Shown here: one piece after another, positions 21,046 to 29,884 of the stretch
How the letters are laid out: each line of letters opens with the position of its first letter
Numbering within the stretch: position 1 is the stretch's first letter
Source: Acuticoccus yangtzensis
Lineage (GTDB): Bacteria > Pseudomonadota > Alphaproteobacteria > Rhizobiales > Amorphaceae
Length of the DNA stretch: 64,000 bases
NCBI RefSeq assembly: GCF_001927245.1
Contig: NZ_MJUX01000003.1
Coordinates: forward strand, 124,001 to 188,000
Direction of reading: 5' to 3'
The notes under the pieces: generated by a model
Told to the model about the DNA's origin: nothing
Database searches by the model: none
Seen by the model: the letters and a program-made list of their open reading frames with translations, nothing else
Made by a program: the position numbers and the translations under genes

Positions 21046-21861
21046 ATGGACTTCGCACAGAAAAGCTCGGCCACGGCGGGGCGCGGCCTCGCGGCATTGG
21101 CGCTTGCGGCGCTCTTGACCCTGCCCGCCGCCGCGGCGGAGCCGACCGCGTGGGACGACATCCGCGCCAACCTCTATGGCGAAGCGCCGCTGGTGGAGGA
21201 CGGGCTCATCACGCTGGAAGCGCCCTACCGGGCCGAGGACGCGGCGATCGTGCCGATGACGATCCGCACCGCCCTCCCGGACGGCGACACGCGCCACGTC
21301 GCCAAGATCACGCTGGTGATCGACGAGAATCCGTCGCCCGTCGCGGCCGCCTTCACGCTGGGCGAAAGCGCCGGGGTGACCGCCATTTCCACCCGCGTGC
21401 GCGTCAACGCCTATAGCGATGTCCACGCCGTCGCCGAGCTTTCGGACGGCTCGTTGCACGTGGCGGCGCGGTTCGTGAAGGCGTCGGGCGGCTGCGCGGC
21501 GCCGATGGCGAAGGACCCGGACGCTGCGATGGCGAGCCTCGGCAAAATGAAAATGCGCTGGTTCGATGCGCCGGAGACGTCGCCAACCCATGCCAGCGCT
21601 CAGCTGATGATCCGGCACCCCAACAATTCGGGGCTGCAAATGGACCAGCTCACGCGCTTCTACATCCCCGCCCATTTCGTCTCGACGCTCACCATCCGCC
21701 AGGGGGATGCGCTGGTGCTGCGGATGGAGGGCGGGATCTCCATCTCGGAGGATCCCAACTTCCGTTTCGACTTCACCTCCAACGGTGCGCCGCTGACCGT
21801 CGAGGCGCAGGACACCGAGGGCAACCTCTTCGGCCAGAGCTTTCCGGCCGGCGGAGCCTGA
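21046..21861 (+). CDS. Quinoprotein dehydrogenase-associated SoxYZ-like carrier protein
   Basis: 271-residue exported protein that fuses a SoxY-like and a SoxZ-like immunoglobulin-type domain. The signal peptide ends at PAAAAEPT. The SoxY-like part ends in SGGCAAP, a Cys on a flexible arm that in SoxY carries the substrate as a thioconjugate. The SoxZ-like part runs from about residue 170 (SAQLMIRHPNNSGLQMD) to the end. No sulfur-oxidation genes are present, so it is presumably dedicated to the quinoprotein system. Start is the ATG preceded by a run of nine G; the frame is open upstream to 20992. Confidence 0.9.
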   Translation: MDFAQKSSATAGRGLAALALAALLTLPAAAAEPTAWDDIRANLYGEAPLVEDGLITLEAPYRAEDAAIVPMTIRTALPDGDTRHVAKITLVIDENPSPVAAAFTLGESAGVTAISTRVRVNAYSDVHAVAELSDGSLHVAARFVKASGGCAAPMAKDPDAAMASLGKMKMRWFDAPETSPTHASAQLMIRHPNNSGLQMDQLTRFYIPAHFVSTLTIRQGDALVLRMEGGISISEDPNFRFDFTSNGAPLTVEAQDTEGNLFGQSFPAGGA

Positions 21862-21879
21862 GGCGCGGCCGGCAGGGCC

Positions 21880-22263
21880 TCAGAAGCAGCGCAGCTCGGC
21901 CTCGACCTGGGCGCGCCTCAGGTCTTGAACCGCGGCTTTCGATTCCTCGCTGGTGCGGAAAATCACGCCGCGCTCGCCCGAGATCTGGCCGAGGCTGAGG
22001 TAGGCTTCGGCTTCTTCGTAACGGCTATAGGGGATCAGCGTCGTGATCACGTCGATCGAGCAGGAGCACTGTTCGAGGACGTGGCGCGATTCACCGCTCG
22101 CCTTCATGCAGGCCAGCACATAGTCGGCGAGGACCACGGTGGGATAATCCTCGCCCCGTCGCACACCGTCGACAGCGCCGGCCGGGGCGACGCACGCGAG
22201 CGTGGTCAGAGCGACCGCTGCGCCCTGCAACGCCCCGCGCCACAGGCTTCTGCTTTTTCGCAT
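21880..22263 (-). CDS. Small exported Cys-containing protein of methylotrophy loci
   Basis: 127 residues with a signal peptide ending about VAPAGAVDG. The mature helical part has four cysteines: one in LACMKA, a CSC pair in LEQCSCSID, and one in the terminal LRCF. YEEAEAYLSLGQISGERGVIFR is the most distinctive segment. I recall similar unnamed proteins next to xoxF in other alphaproteobacteria but can give no function; the conserved Cys suggest disulfides or metal/haem binding. It converges on the SoxYZ-like gene and diverges from the formaldehyde dehydrogenase gene. Confidence 0.82.
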   Translation of the reverse strand: MRKSRSLWRGALQGAAVALTTLACVAPAGAVDGVRRGEDYPTVVLADYVLACMKASGESRHVLEQCSCSIDVITTLIPYSRYEEAEAYLSLGQISGERGVIFRTSEESKAAVQDLRRAQVEAELRCF

Positions 22264-22375
22264 TACGACTTTCCTCCACCTTGCGTCTTATGGCCCGTCC
22301 TTGCCGTAGTTGGACCCGTTGTCCTGCCGCAGCACAAGCGGCGCAACTGAGACGAACGGACGGGGGAACTTCCTA

Positions 22376-23488
22376 ATGCAAACGCGCGCAGCGGTCGCCA
22401 CGGCAGCCGGCAAGCCGCTTGAGGTGATGACGGTCGAGCTCGACGGGCCGAAGGCCGGCGAGGTCCTCGTCGAAGTGAAGGCCACCGGCATCTGTCATAC
22501 GGACGAATTCACCCTCTCCGGCGCCGACCCGGAAGGCATCTTCCCGGCCATCCTCGGCCACGAGGGCGCGGGCGTCGTGGTCGATGTCGGCCCGGGCGTG
22601 ACGTCGCTGAAGAAGGGCGACCACGTCATCCCGCTCTACACGCCCGAGTGCCGGGAGTGCGAATATTGCCTCAACCCGAAGACCAACCTGTGTCAGAAGA
22701 TCCGCTCCACCCAGGGGCAGGGCCTGATGCCGGACGGCACGAGCCGCTTCCGCATCGGCAACGATCCGATCTTCCACTACATGGGCTGCTCGACCTTCTC
22801 GAACTACACGGTGCTGCCGGAGATCGCGCTCGCCAAGGTGCGTGAGGACGCCCCGTTCGACAAGATCTGCTACATCGGCTGCGGTGTGACGACGGGCGTC
22901 GGCGCCGTCGTCAACACGGCGAAGGTGGAGCCGGGCTCGACGGTTGCGGTGTTCGGCCTCGGCGGCATCGGCCTCAACGTGATCCAGGGGGCCCGCCTCG
23001 TCGGCGCCGACAGGATCATCGGCATCGACCTCAACCCGTCCAAGGTGGAGCTTGCCCGGAAGTTCGGCATGACCGACTTCATCAACCCCGACGAGGTGGG
23101 CCACGACAAGGTGGTTCAGGCGATCATCGACCTCACCAATGGCGGCGTTGATTATTCGTTCGAGTGCATCGGCAACGTGAACGTCATGCGCCAGGCGCTG
23201 GAATGCGCCCACAAGGGGTGGGGCGAAAGCGTGATCATCGGCGTCGCCGGTGCCGGCAAGGAGATCGCGACGCGCCCGTTCCAGCTCGTCACCGGCCGCG
23301 TGTGGCGCGGTTCGGCCTTCGGCGGCGCCCGCGGGCGGACCGACGTGCCGAAAATCGTCGACTGGTACATGAACGGTAAGATCAATATCGACGATCTCAT
23401 CACCCACACGATGCCGCTGGAGGAGATCAACACGGGGTTCGACCTGATGCACGCGGGCAAATCCATCCGCGCGGTGGTCGTCTACTGA
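22376..23488 (+). CDS. flhA: S-(hydroxymethyl)glutathione dehydrogenase (class III ADH)
   Basis: Zinc- and NAD-dependent cytoplasmic enzyme that oxidises S-hydroxymethylglutathione, formed from formaldehyde and glutathione, to S-formylglutathione. The 370 residues show the catalytic zinc ligands ([14 protein letters not shown]), the four-Cys structural zinc lobe ([15 protein letters not shown]), the Rossmann motif [15 protein letters not shown], and the class III segment [20 protein letters not shown]. The ATG chosen begins MQTRAAV with GGGGGA upstream; an earlier in-frame ATG at 22310 is unlikely. It starts a tightly coupled three-gene run with the next two genes. Confidence 0.96.
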   Translation: MQTRAAVATAAGKPLEVMTVELDGPKAGEVLVEVKATGICHTDEFTLSGADPEGIFPAILGHEGAGVVVDVGPGVTSLKKGDHVIPLYTPECRECEYCLNPKTNLCQKIRSTQGQGLMPDGTSRFRIGNDPIFHYMGCSTFSNYTVLPEIALAKVREDAPFDKICYIGCGVTTGVGAVVNTAKVEPGSTVAVFGLGGIGLNVIQGARLVGADRIIGIDLNPSKVELARKFGMTDFINPDEVGHDKVVQAIIDLTNGGVDYSFECIGNVNVMRQALECAHKGWGESVIIGVAGAGKEIATRPFQLVTGRVWRGSAFGGARGRTDVPKIVDWYMNGKINIDDLITHTMPLEEINTGFDLMHAGKSIRAVVVY

Positions 23489-23892
23489 TGATCGGCCGCA
23501 ACGGGCGACGCGGCGTGGCGGCACTCGCCGCGCCGTGGTGTCGGATGATCGCCGTCGCGGCGCTGTTCGCGGCGGGCCCCGCCGCGGCGGCGGCCGAGGC
23601 GCTGACCTTCAGCGTCGGCGAGGATCGCTACACCGTTCCCGCCGACGGGTTCCTCAGCGTGGAGGAGAAGGAAGGCCTCACCTTCTGCCTCACGCCGGAG
23701 GTGGAAACCGCGCTCACCGCCTTCACCGCAAGCCACATCGACGAGACGGTCGCGATCGCCATCGGCGGGGAAAATGTCTTTTACCTCAAGATCGTGAAAC
23801 CCTATGGCGGGGGCTGCATCAACTGGCCGCTGCATCCGGTCATGGCCAAGTCATACCGTGAGATGCTGACAGGAGAGGGCCCCGCATTATGA
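23488..23892 (+). CDS. Small exported protein coupled to flhA and fghA
   Basis: 134 residues of unknown function. After a long signal region (MIAVAALFAAGPAAAAAEA) the mature part is about 95 residues with two Cys, in GLTFCLTPEVETAL and KPYGGGCINWPLHP, which could form a disulfide. The A of its ATG is the last base of the flhA stop, and its own stop overlaps the fghA start by 4 bases, so all three are translationally coupled. A periplasmic product between two cytoplasmic formaldehyde enzymes is unusual. It might bind the dehydrogenase, a cytochrome or a metal; nothing in the sequence decides this. Confidence 0.8.
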   Translation: MIGRNGRRGVAALAAPWCRMIAVAALFAAGPAAAAAEALTFSVGEDRYTVPADGFLSVEEKEGLTFCLTPEVETALTAFTASHIDETVAIAIGGENVFYLKIVKPYGGGCINWPLHPVMAKSYREMLTGEGPAL

Positions 23893-24728
23893 CCGTCGAC
23901 ATCGTTTCGCGCTTCACCGCCCACGGCGGACAGCAGCTTGTCGCCAAGCACCGCTCGCGTTCGACCGGCACGGAGATGACCTTCGCGGTCTACCTCCCGC
24001 CCGCGGCGACCGAGGGGCCGTGCCCGGTCCTGTGGTATTTGTCCGGTCTCACCTGCACCCACGCCAACGTCATGGAGAAGGGCGAATATCGCAAGGCGGC
24101 GGCCCAGGCGGGGCTCATTGTCGTGTGCCCCGACACCAGCCCCCGCGGCGAGGACGTCGCCGACGACGAGGCCTACGATCTTGGCCAGGGCGCGGGCTTC
24201 TATGTCGACGCCACCGAGGCACCATGGGTGCCGCACTTCAAGATGAAGACCTATATCGAGAAGGAGCTGCCGGAGGTGGTGGCGTCCGCCTTCCCGGTGG
24301 ACCTGACGCGCCAGGGCATCTTCGGCCACTCGATGGGCGGCCACGGCGCGTTGACGATCGCGCTGCGCAATCCTGCGCGGTTCGCGTCGGTCTCGGCCTT
24401 CTCGCCGATCGTGGCGCCCTCGCAAGTGCCGTGGGGACAAAAGGCCTTTCCCGCCTATATCGGCAGCAACACCGCGCTGTGGCGCCAGCACGATGCCGTG
24501 GCCCTCATCGAGGACGGGGCGCGTGTCGGCGACATCCTGGTCGACCAGGGCGACGCGGACAACTTCCTCGCCGAGCAGCTGAAGCCGGACCTTCTGGCCA
24601 AGGCTTGCGCCGATGCGGGGATCGACCTGACGCTGCGCATGCAGCCGGGCTACGACCACTCCTACTACTTCATCTCGACCTTCATGCCCGATCATATCGC
24701 CTGGCATGCGGCGCGATTGAAGCGGTAG
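23889..24728 (+). CDS. fghA: S-formylglutathione hydrolase
   Basis: Esterase-D-family serine hydrolase releasing formate and glutathione from S-formylglutathione, the last step of glutathione-dependent formaldehyde oxidation. The 279 residues contain the oxyanion-hole region LSGLTCTHANVMEKGEYRKAA, the nucleophile Ser in GHSMGGHGA, the acid in LVDQGDADNF and the catalytic His in GYDHSYYFI. Its start overlaps the preceding small gene by ATGA. Together with xoxF and flhA it completes methanol to formate within this window. Confidence 0.96.
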   Translation: MTVDIVSRFTAHGGQQLVAKHRSRSTGTEMTFAVYLPPAATEGPCPVLWYLSGLTCTHANVMEKGEYRKAAAQAGLIVVCPDTSPRGEDVADDEAYDLGQGAGFYVDATEAPWVPHFKMKTYIEKELPEVVASAFPVDLTRQGIFGHSMGGHGALTIALRNPARFASVSAFSPIVAPSQVPWGQKAFPAYIGSNTALWRQHDAVALIEDGARVGDILVDQGDADNFLAEQLKPDLLAKACADAGIDLTLRMQPGYDHSYYFISTFMPDHIAWHAARLKR

Positions 24729-24867
24729 GGCGGGCCTCGTCGAGGCGGCGTCGGGCAGAGCGGTGCAGCCGTGAGACATCGCCCTGTGGCGCCGAGGGCA
24801 CTGGCCGCGACACGCCACCTGTGCCATGCCAAAGTGAAACTATAAAAGATCTGGACTGGAGGATGAC

Positions 24868-25248
24868 ATGACGAAGTTTGGGCTCGGGCTGCTCGTCGCA
24901 GCAGCGGTTGCTTCGGTGACGCCCGCAATCGCGCAGGATGCAGCGAAAGGCGAAAGAGTCTTCCGCCAATGCCAGGCCTGCCACGCGATCGGCGAGGGCG
25001 CGGAGAACAAGATCGGCCCGGAGCTGAACAACATCATTGGGCGCGTCCCCGGCACCCATGCGGACTATAAATATTCGCCGGCAATGGTGGCCTATGGTGA
25101 AGAGCATGTGTGGGACGAGGCGACGCTGGACGCCTATCTCGAAGCCCCGCGCAAGGTCGTGAACGGGACCAAGATGGCCTATGGCGGGCTGCGCCGGCCT
25201 GAGCAGCGCGCCGATCTGATCGCGTACCTGAAGACCTTCTCTGAATAA
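24868..25248 (+). CDS. Class I c-type cytochrome
   Basis: 126-residue periplasmic cytochrome c with signal peptide (VAAAVASVTPAIAQ), haem site CQACH, the c2-family pattern NKIGPELNNIIGRVPGT, and the axial Met in GTKMAYGGL. GGAGG sits 6 bases before the ATG. It is 139 bases after fghA and may have its own promoter. Position suggests it carries electrons from XoxG to the terminal oxidase, like cytochrome cH of classical methylotrophs; that assignment is inference. Confidence 0.9.
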   Translation: MTKFGLGLLVAAAVASVTPAIAQDAAKGERVFRQCQACHAIGEGAENKIGPELNNIIGRVPGTHADYKYSPAMVAYGEEHVWDEATLDAYLEAPRKVVNGTKMAYGGLRRPEQRADLIAYLKTFSE

Positions 25249-25375
25249 TCCACAACTTAAGAGCGTGAAGCGCCCCTGATGATCCGGCTGTAAAGCGCGG
25301 GTCCAGGAGGGCAAATCGCGACCGGCGGCGGCCACCCAGCGGCCCCGGTCGAGCATCCCGCCAATCGAAATCGGA

Positions 25376-25413
25376 ACGCCCGGCCCGGCACGACGCCGAA
25401 GCCGGGCGTTTCT
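25376..25413 (+). terminator. Hairpin terminator after the cytochrome c gene
   Basis: ACGCCCGGC and GCCGGGCGT form a perfect 9-bp stem with a 16-base loop, followed by TTCTG. It lies about 130 bases after the cytochrome stop. Confidence 0.6.
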
Positions 25414-25838
25414 GCGTTCGGCCCCGGTGCGACGCGCACCTCGCCTCTTAGCGGCGTGGCGCATGCTCCGGCTGTGGGCGCTTTCCTGAATGGCGTCAAC
25501 ATGTTGCAAGACGATCGACGCTGCGGGTGCAGGTGCCGGACGACGCGTTCCGCGGTGCATCGTCGTTGCCATCCGCAATCCAGCTACACAGTCGAGCATC
25601 CGTCGATCTGGGGTCCTCGTGGCTGGGGAGGCGTATAAATGCAAATGTCCCGGTTTATTCGATGGCGCCGGCGCATGACGATAGCCAGCAAGAGCACGGC
25701 ACTACAGTGCAGCGCCCCAAGATGTCGATGAAAAATCAGCGGATGAAAATGCTTTAGGAGTCGTCAACACTTTCCAACCAAAGTGGCAGCGTCGGAGGGA
25801 CAGGATATCCCTCGCCACTCCAATGGAGGTGGACAACA
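25414..25838. other. Gene-poor stretch before the 215-residue gene
   Basis: From the cytochrome terminator to the next gene I see no gene I can defend. A possible 30-codon frame starts at the ATG at 25638 behind GGGGAGG, but it has no recognisable features. The region is less GC-biased than its neighbours and probably contains the promoter of the next gene. Confidence 0.4.
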
Positions 25839-26486
25839 ATGTGGTTCTTTACTGAGTTCCTGGAGCGTTACACCCGCAACATCGCACGGTCCATCGTTCG
25901 CGTTGCGACGGCCGAGGTCGAAGCCAACCGGCGAGTTCTAGCGAACGCCTTCAGCCGCGAACAGATTAATCGCCTGATCCTTCCCGAGCGGGACCTGACC
26001 GTGCCCCCCGCCTTCGTGGCCGAGCGCCGCGCCGTCCACGGCGCCGAGGTCGCCCCGCCCGAACTCGCTCATGCCAGCGGCGCGCTGGATGTCGCCAAGG
26101 CGGACGCGGCGCTGCGTGACGCGGACGAGGCCAAGGTCGCCAAGACACTGATCGCGCTGGACGAACTTCCCGTGGGCGTGCGCGGCGACCTGGTGCTGAA
26201 ATATGTCGAAGCCTTCGCGGCGGCGCCCGCGGTGGAGGCGGCCGCACTGATCGACAAGCTCAGCCGGGACAAGAAGGTCCGCGTCGCCGAGCTGCAGATC
26301 ATTTCCGCGCAGGTGCTGGGCGAGGCGGTCACGCGGCGCACCAAGTCCGGGCACTATGATGCGATTCGCGAACACCTGGTGCCGCAGGACGGGGCGGGGG
26401 TGGACGAGGCCGCCGAGAGGGCGGTGACGCATGACACCGTGCGCCATCTCGTCCGGCCGGCCGCCCCGGACCTCCACATCAACTGA
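25839..26486 (+). CDS. Hypothetical alpha-helical protein
   Basis: 215 residues, not recognised. It starts with an amphipathic, Arg-containing helix (MWFFTEFLERYTRNIARSIVRVATAEVEANRRVLANAF), has no signal peptide or long membrane segment, and is rich in Ala, Val, Asp and Glu with several predicted helices. A good ribosome-binding site (GGAGG about 8 bases before the ATG) and normal codon use for this genome support it as real. It stands alone with a hairpin behind it. A peripheral membrane association through the first helix is possible. Confidence 0.65.
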   Translation: MWFFTEFLERYTRNIARSIVRVATAEVEANRRVLANAFSREQINRLILPERDLTVPPAFVAERRAVHGAEVAPPELAHASGALDVAKADAALRDADEAKVAKTLIALDELPVGVRGDLVLKYVEAFAAAPAVEAAALIDKLSRDKKVRVAELQIISAQVLGEAVTRRTKSGHYDAIREHLVPQDGAGVDEAAERAVTHDTVRHLVRPAAPDLHIN

Positions 26487-26580
26487 CGCCGGTCCCGCGC
26501 GGCCCGAGGACCGTCCGCGCAGAAAGCCCGCATCCGGCGCCTGGCCACAGCGGCAAGACGAGCGCTGCGCGGAAACACCG

Positions 26581-26613
26581 AGGCCCCGAGCCGCGACCGC
26601 GGCGCCGGGGCCT
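26581..26613 (+). terminator. Hairpin after the 215-residue gene
   Basis: AGGCCCCG and CGGGGCCT form an 8-bp stem with further GC pairing in the loop, followed by TGCC. The lack of a T-run makes termination uncertain. The 327-base gap between the two flanking genes otherwise holds only the presumed ilvC promoter. Confidence 0.45.
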
Positions 26614-26759
26614 TGCCGCGTCGGCGTCAGCGCCGCGGGTACACGCGAACAGCCTTCTCGTGCCGCATGTCACATCATGACCACCGCGGCGGCAATTTTG
26701 GGCTATTCGAGAAGCAAATCGCTCAAGCCATTCACAATCGTGTTGCAAACCGTCTATGA

Positions 26760-27833
<1,074 letters not shown>

Positions 27834-27851
27834 GCCGTCCGGCTCCGCGCG

Positions 27852-27880
27852 AAAAGCCGCCCTCCGGGGCGGCTTTTTTT
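27852..27880 (+). terminator. Rho-independent terminator of ilvC
   Basis: AAGCCGCC and GGCGGCTT with a short CTCCGG loop, followed by seven T including the arm. A textbook structure 20 bases after the stop. Confidence 0.9.
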
Positions 27881-27970
27881 GTGCGCCGACGGCGGATGAC
27901 CGGCGGTCTGATCCTTGCCGGCGGCGATGGACTATTGGGCGCGCCGGGCCGATGGTGAGGCCTATGGCTG

Positions 27971-29848
27971 ATGGAGAGACCTGTGTTCGGTCGGGTTGAT
28001 ATCGTTGAAGTGAGCCGGGACGAAGCTCACCCTTTTCTCATGAGTTACGGCACGCCGATCACCTATGACGGCGGCAATTATGACACGATTTTTCGGCACA
28101 CTTTCGTGGATGTGGGCGGGTCCAACCTGCTGACGAAGCCGCTCAGCCCGAACGGCGCCCCGGTGCCGCTGTTTCACGCGATGCCCGATGGCGGCCGGCT
28201 GACCCTGACCGAGGTCGAGGGCCAGACGCTGCTCCTCTACCGCGCGCACGCCGAGGGCACGAGCGTTGAGCAGCACGCCTTTGCGATCGGCTCGCACGAC
28301 GACGCGACGCTCCTCGGCGTCAGCCGCACGCAGGGCTGGACGGAGGGGGCGGACGAGGCCGGAACCGCAGCGTTCGGCACCGCGCGTTACCTCGTCACGC
28401 TGGCCGCGGAGACGGGGAACGGGGGGCCGCTGCGCCTCGTCTCCAGCGCGCTCGACGCGGACGGCTCGCTCGACCGCGTGGATCACGTGCGGGCGCCGGA
28501 CGGCGCTTCGGAAGTCGCCGTGGTCCAGCAGGGCGATCGCGCGCTCGTCTTCTCTGGTGGGTCGTCCTATGCGGTGCTCGGCCGCGACGGATCCTTCGGC
28601 GCGAACGTCCCCGTGACGGCGGCCGGGTTCGCGGATCTGGCGCAGATCCAGGTGGTGCGCACGGGCGGTCTGGACCTCCTCTATACGGCCGCCGCGGACG
28701 GGACGCTGGGCGGCTACGTCGTGCGGGCGAACGGCGTCGTCGCCCCGGTCGCCCTCGGCGTCGCGGAAGGTGGTGTCGTCGACATCGCCGCGGCCGAGGT
28801 ACGGGGCCGCACCGTGCTGATGACGCTGGCGGACACCGGCTCGGCGGAGGAAGCGCGCCTGACGCTCTACGAGGTGGCGGAGGACGGTTCGCTCGGCCAG
28901 CGCGGGATGGCGACCCTCCCGCTCGAGATCGACAGGTACAGCGAAGGCGGGCTCATCCTGGCGGTGGCGGGGCCGACGGTGATCGCATCGCTGACCGGCG
29001 CGGTCGACGCGATGCCCCAATGGGGCACGCAGGGCGAGACCGAGCAAATCATCACCCTGCGTCTCGATGGCCTGATCGCCGAAAGGCCGGCGACGAATCA
29101 GGACGATCGGCTCACCGGCACGGACGGGGCGGATTTCCTCGAAGGGCTCGCGGGCGACGATACGCTGAGCGGCGGTGATGGCGATGATCGTCTGCTCGGC
29201 CGCGGCGGGCTGGACCGCATCATCGGCGGGGACGGTGACGACGCGATGTTCGGCGGGCGCGGCATGGACACGCTCATCGGCGGCGACGGCGACGATCTGC
29301 TGCTCGGCGGTGACGCGGCGGACCAGCTCGCGGGCGGCAACGGGGACGATGCACTGTTCGGCGAGGCGGGCTACGACATGCTCGCCGGCGGCAACGGTGA
29401 CGACACGCTGGACGGCGGCGGGGGCCACGATGTGCTGGACGGCGGCGGCGACCACGACAGCCTTCTCGGCGGCGATGGGATCGACACGCTGATGGGTCAG
29501 ACGGGCGACGACACGCTGAACGGCGGCGCTGGGGCGGACCGGCTGGACGGAGGGCCGGGCGCCGACATCCTCACCGGCGGGGCGGGGGCCGACGTGTTCT
29601 CCTTCGCCCAGCGCGACGCGGTGGACACCATCACCGACTTCCAGGTCGGGCGCGACGTGATCGACGTGTCGGGCGCGGCCTTCTTCGGCGATCCGTCGAG
29701 CGACCGCTATTTCTTCATCGAAGCGTCGGGCGCGGACGACACCCTGGTGACCGCGAAGGGCATCGAGATCCTGCTGCTGGATGTCGCGCCGGACGAGGTG
29801 AACATCGCCGACTTCCAGTTCGACCCGCTGCCGGTGCCGTTCGGTTGA
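27971..29848 (+). CDS. RTX calcium-binding repeat protein (type I secretion type)
   Basis: 625 residues. Residues 1-370 form a beta-rich, unrecognised region with no signal peptide. From about residue 375 a block of glycine-rich nonapeptides (GGDGDDRLLG, GGNGDDTLDG and about ten more) would form a calcium-loaded parallel beta roll. The end has GGAGADVFSFAQRDAVDTITDFQVGRD, the usual tail of hemolysin-type proteins carrying a C-terminal type I secretion signal. No secretion genes are nearby. Function could be adhesin, enzyme or S-layer-like protein; no catalytic motif is visible. The DNA of the repeats is itself repetitive. Confidence 0.85.
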   Translation: MERPVFGRVDIVEVSRDEAHPFLMSYGTPITYDGGNYDTIFRHTFVDVGGSNLLTKPLSPNGAPVPLFHAMPDGGRLTLTEVEGQTLLLYRAHAEGTSVEQHAFAIGSHDDATLLGVSRTQGWTEGADEAGTAAFGTARYLVTLAAETGNGGPLRLVSSALDADGSLDRVDHVRAPDGASEVAVVQQGDRALVFSGGSSYAVLGRDGSFGANVPVTAAGFADLAQIQVVRTGGLDLLYTAAADGTLGGYVVRANGVVAPVALGVAEGGVVDIAAAEVRGRTVLMTLADTGSAEEARLTLYEVAEDGSLGQRGMATLPLEIDRYSEGGLILAVAGPTVIASLTGAVDAMPQWGTQGETEQIITLRLDGLIAERPATNQDDRLTGTDGADFLEGLAGDDTLSGGDGDDRLLGRGGLDRIIGGDGDDAMFGGRGMDTLIGGDGDDLLLGGDAADQLAGGNGDDALFGEAGYDMLAGGNGDDTLDGGGGHDVLDGGGDHDSLLGGDGIDTLMGQTGDDTLNGGAGADRLDGGPGADILTGGAGADVFSFAQRDAVDTITDFQVGRDVIDVSGAAFFGDPSSDRYFFIEASGADDTLVTAKGIEILLLDVAPDEVNIADFQFDPLPVPFG

Positions 29849-29884
29849 GCCGGGGCGGCCGGGCGCAAGGCCCGGCCGGTTCGG

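Noticed and set aside
20045-21861. Thiosulfate-oxidation (sox) gene cluster
   Set aside because: Only a fused SoxYZ-like carrier and a metallohydrolase are present; soxA, X, B and CD are absent and the context is xoxF.
29098-29620. Possible CRISPR-like or satellite repeat
   Set aside because: The repeated DNA encodes RTX nonapeptides in frame with variable third positions; there are no spacers of even length and no cas genes.
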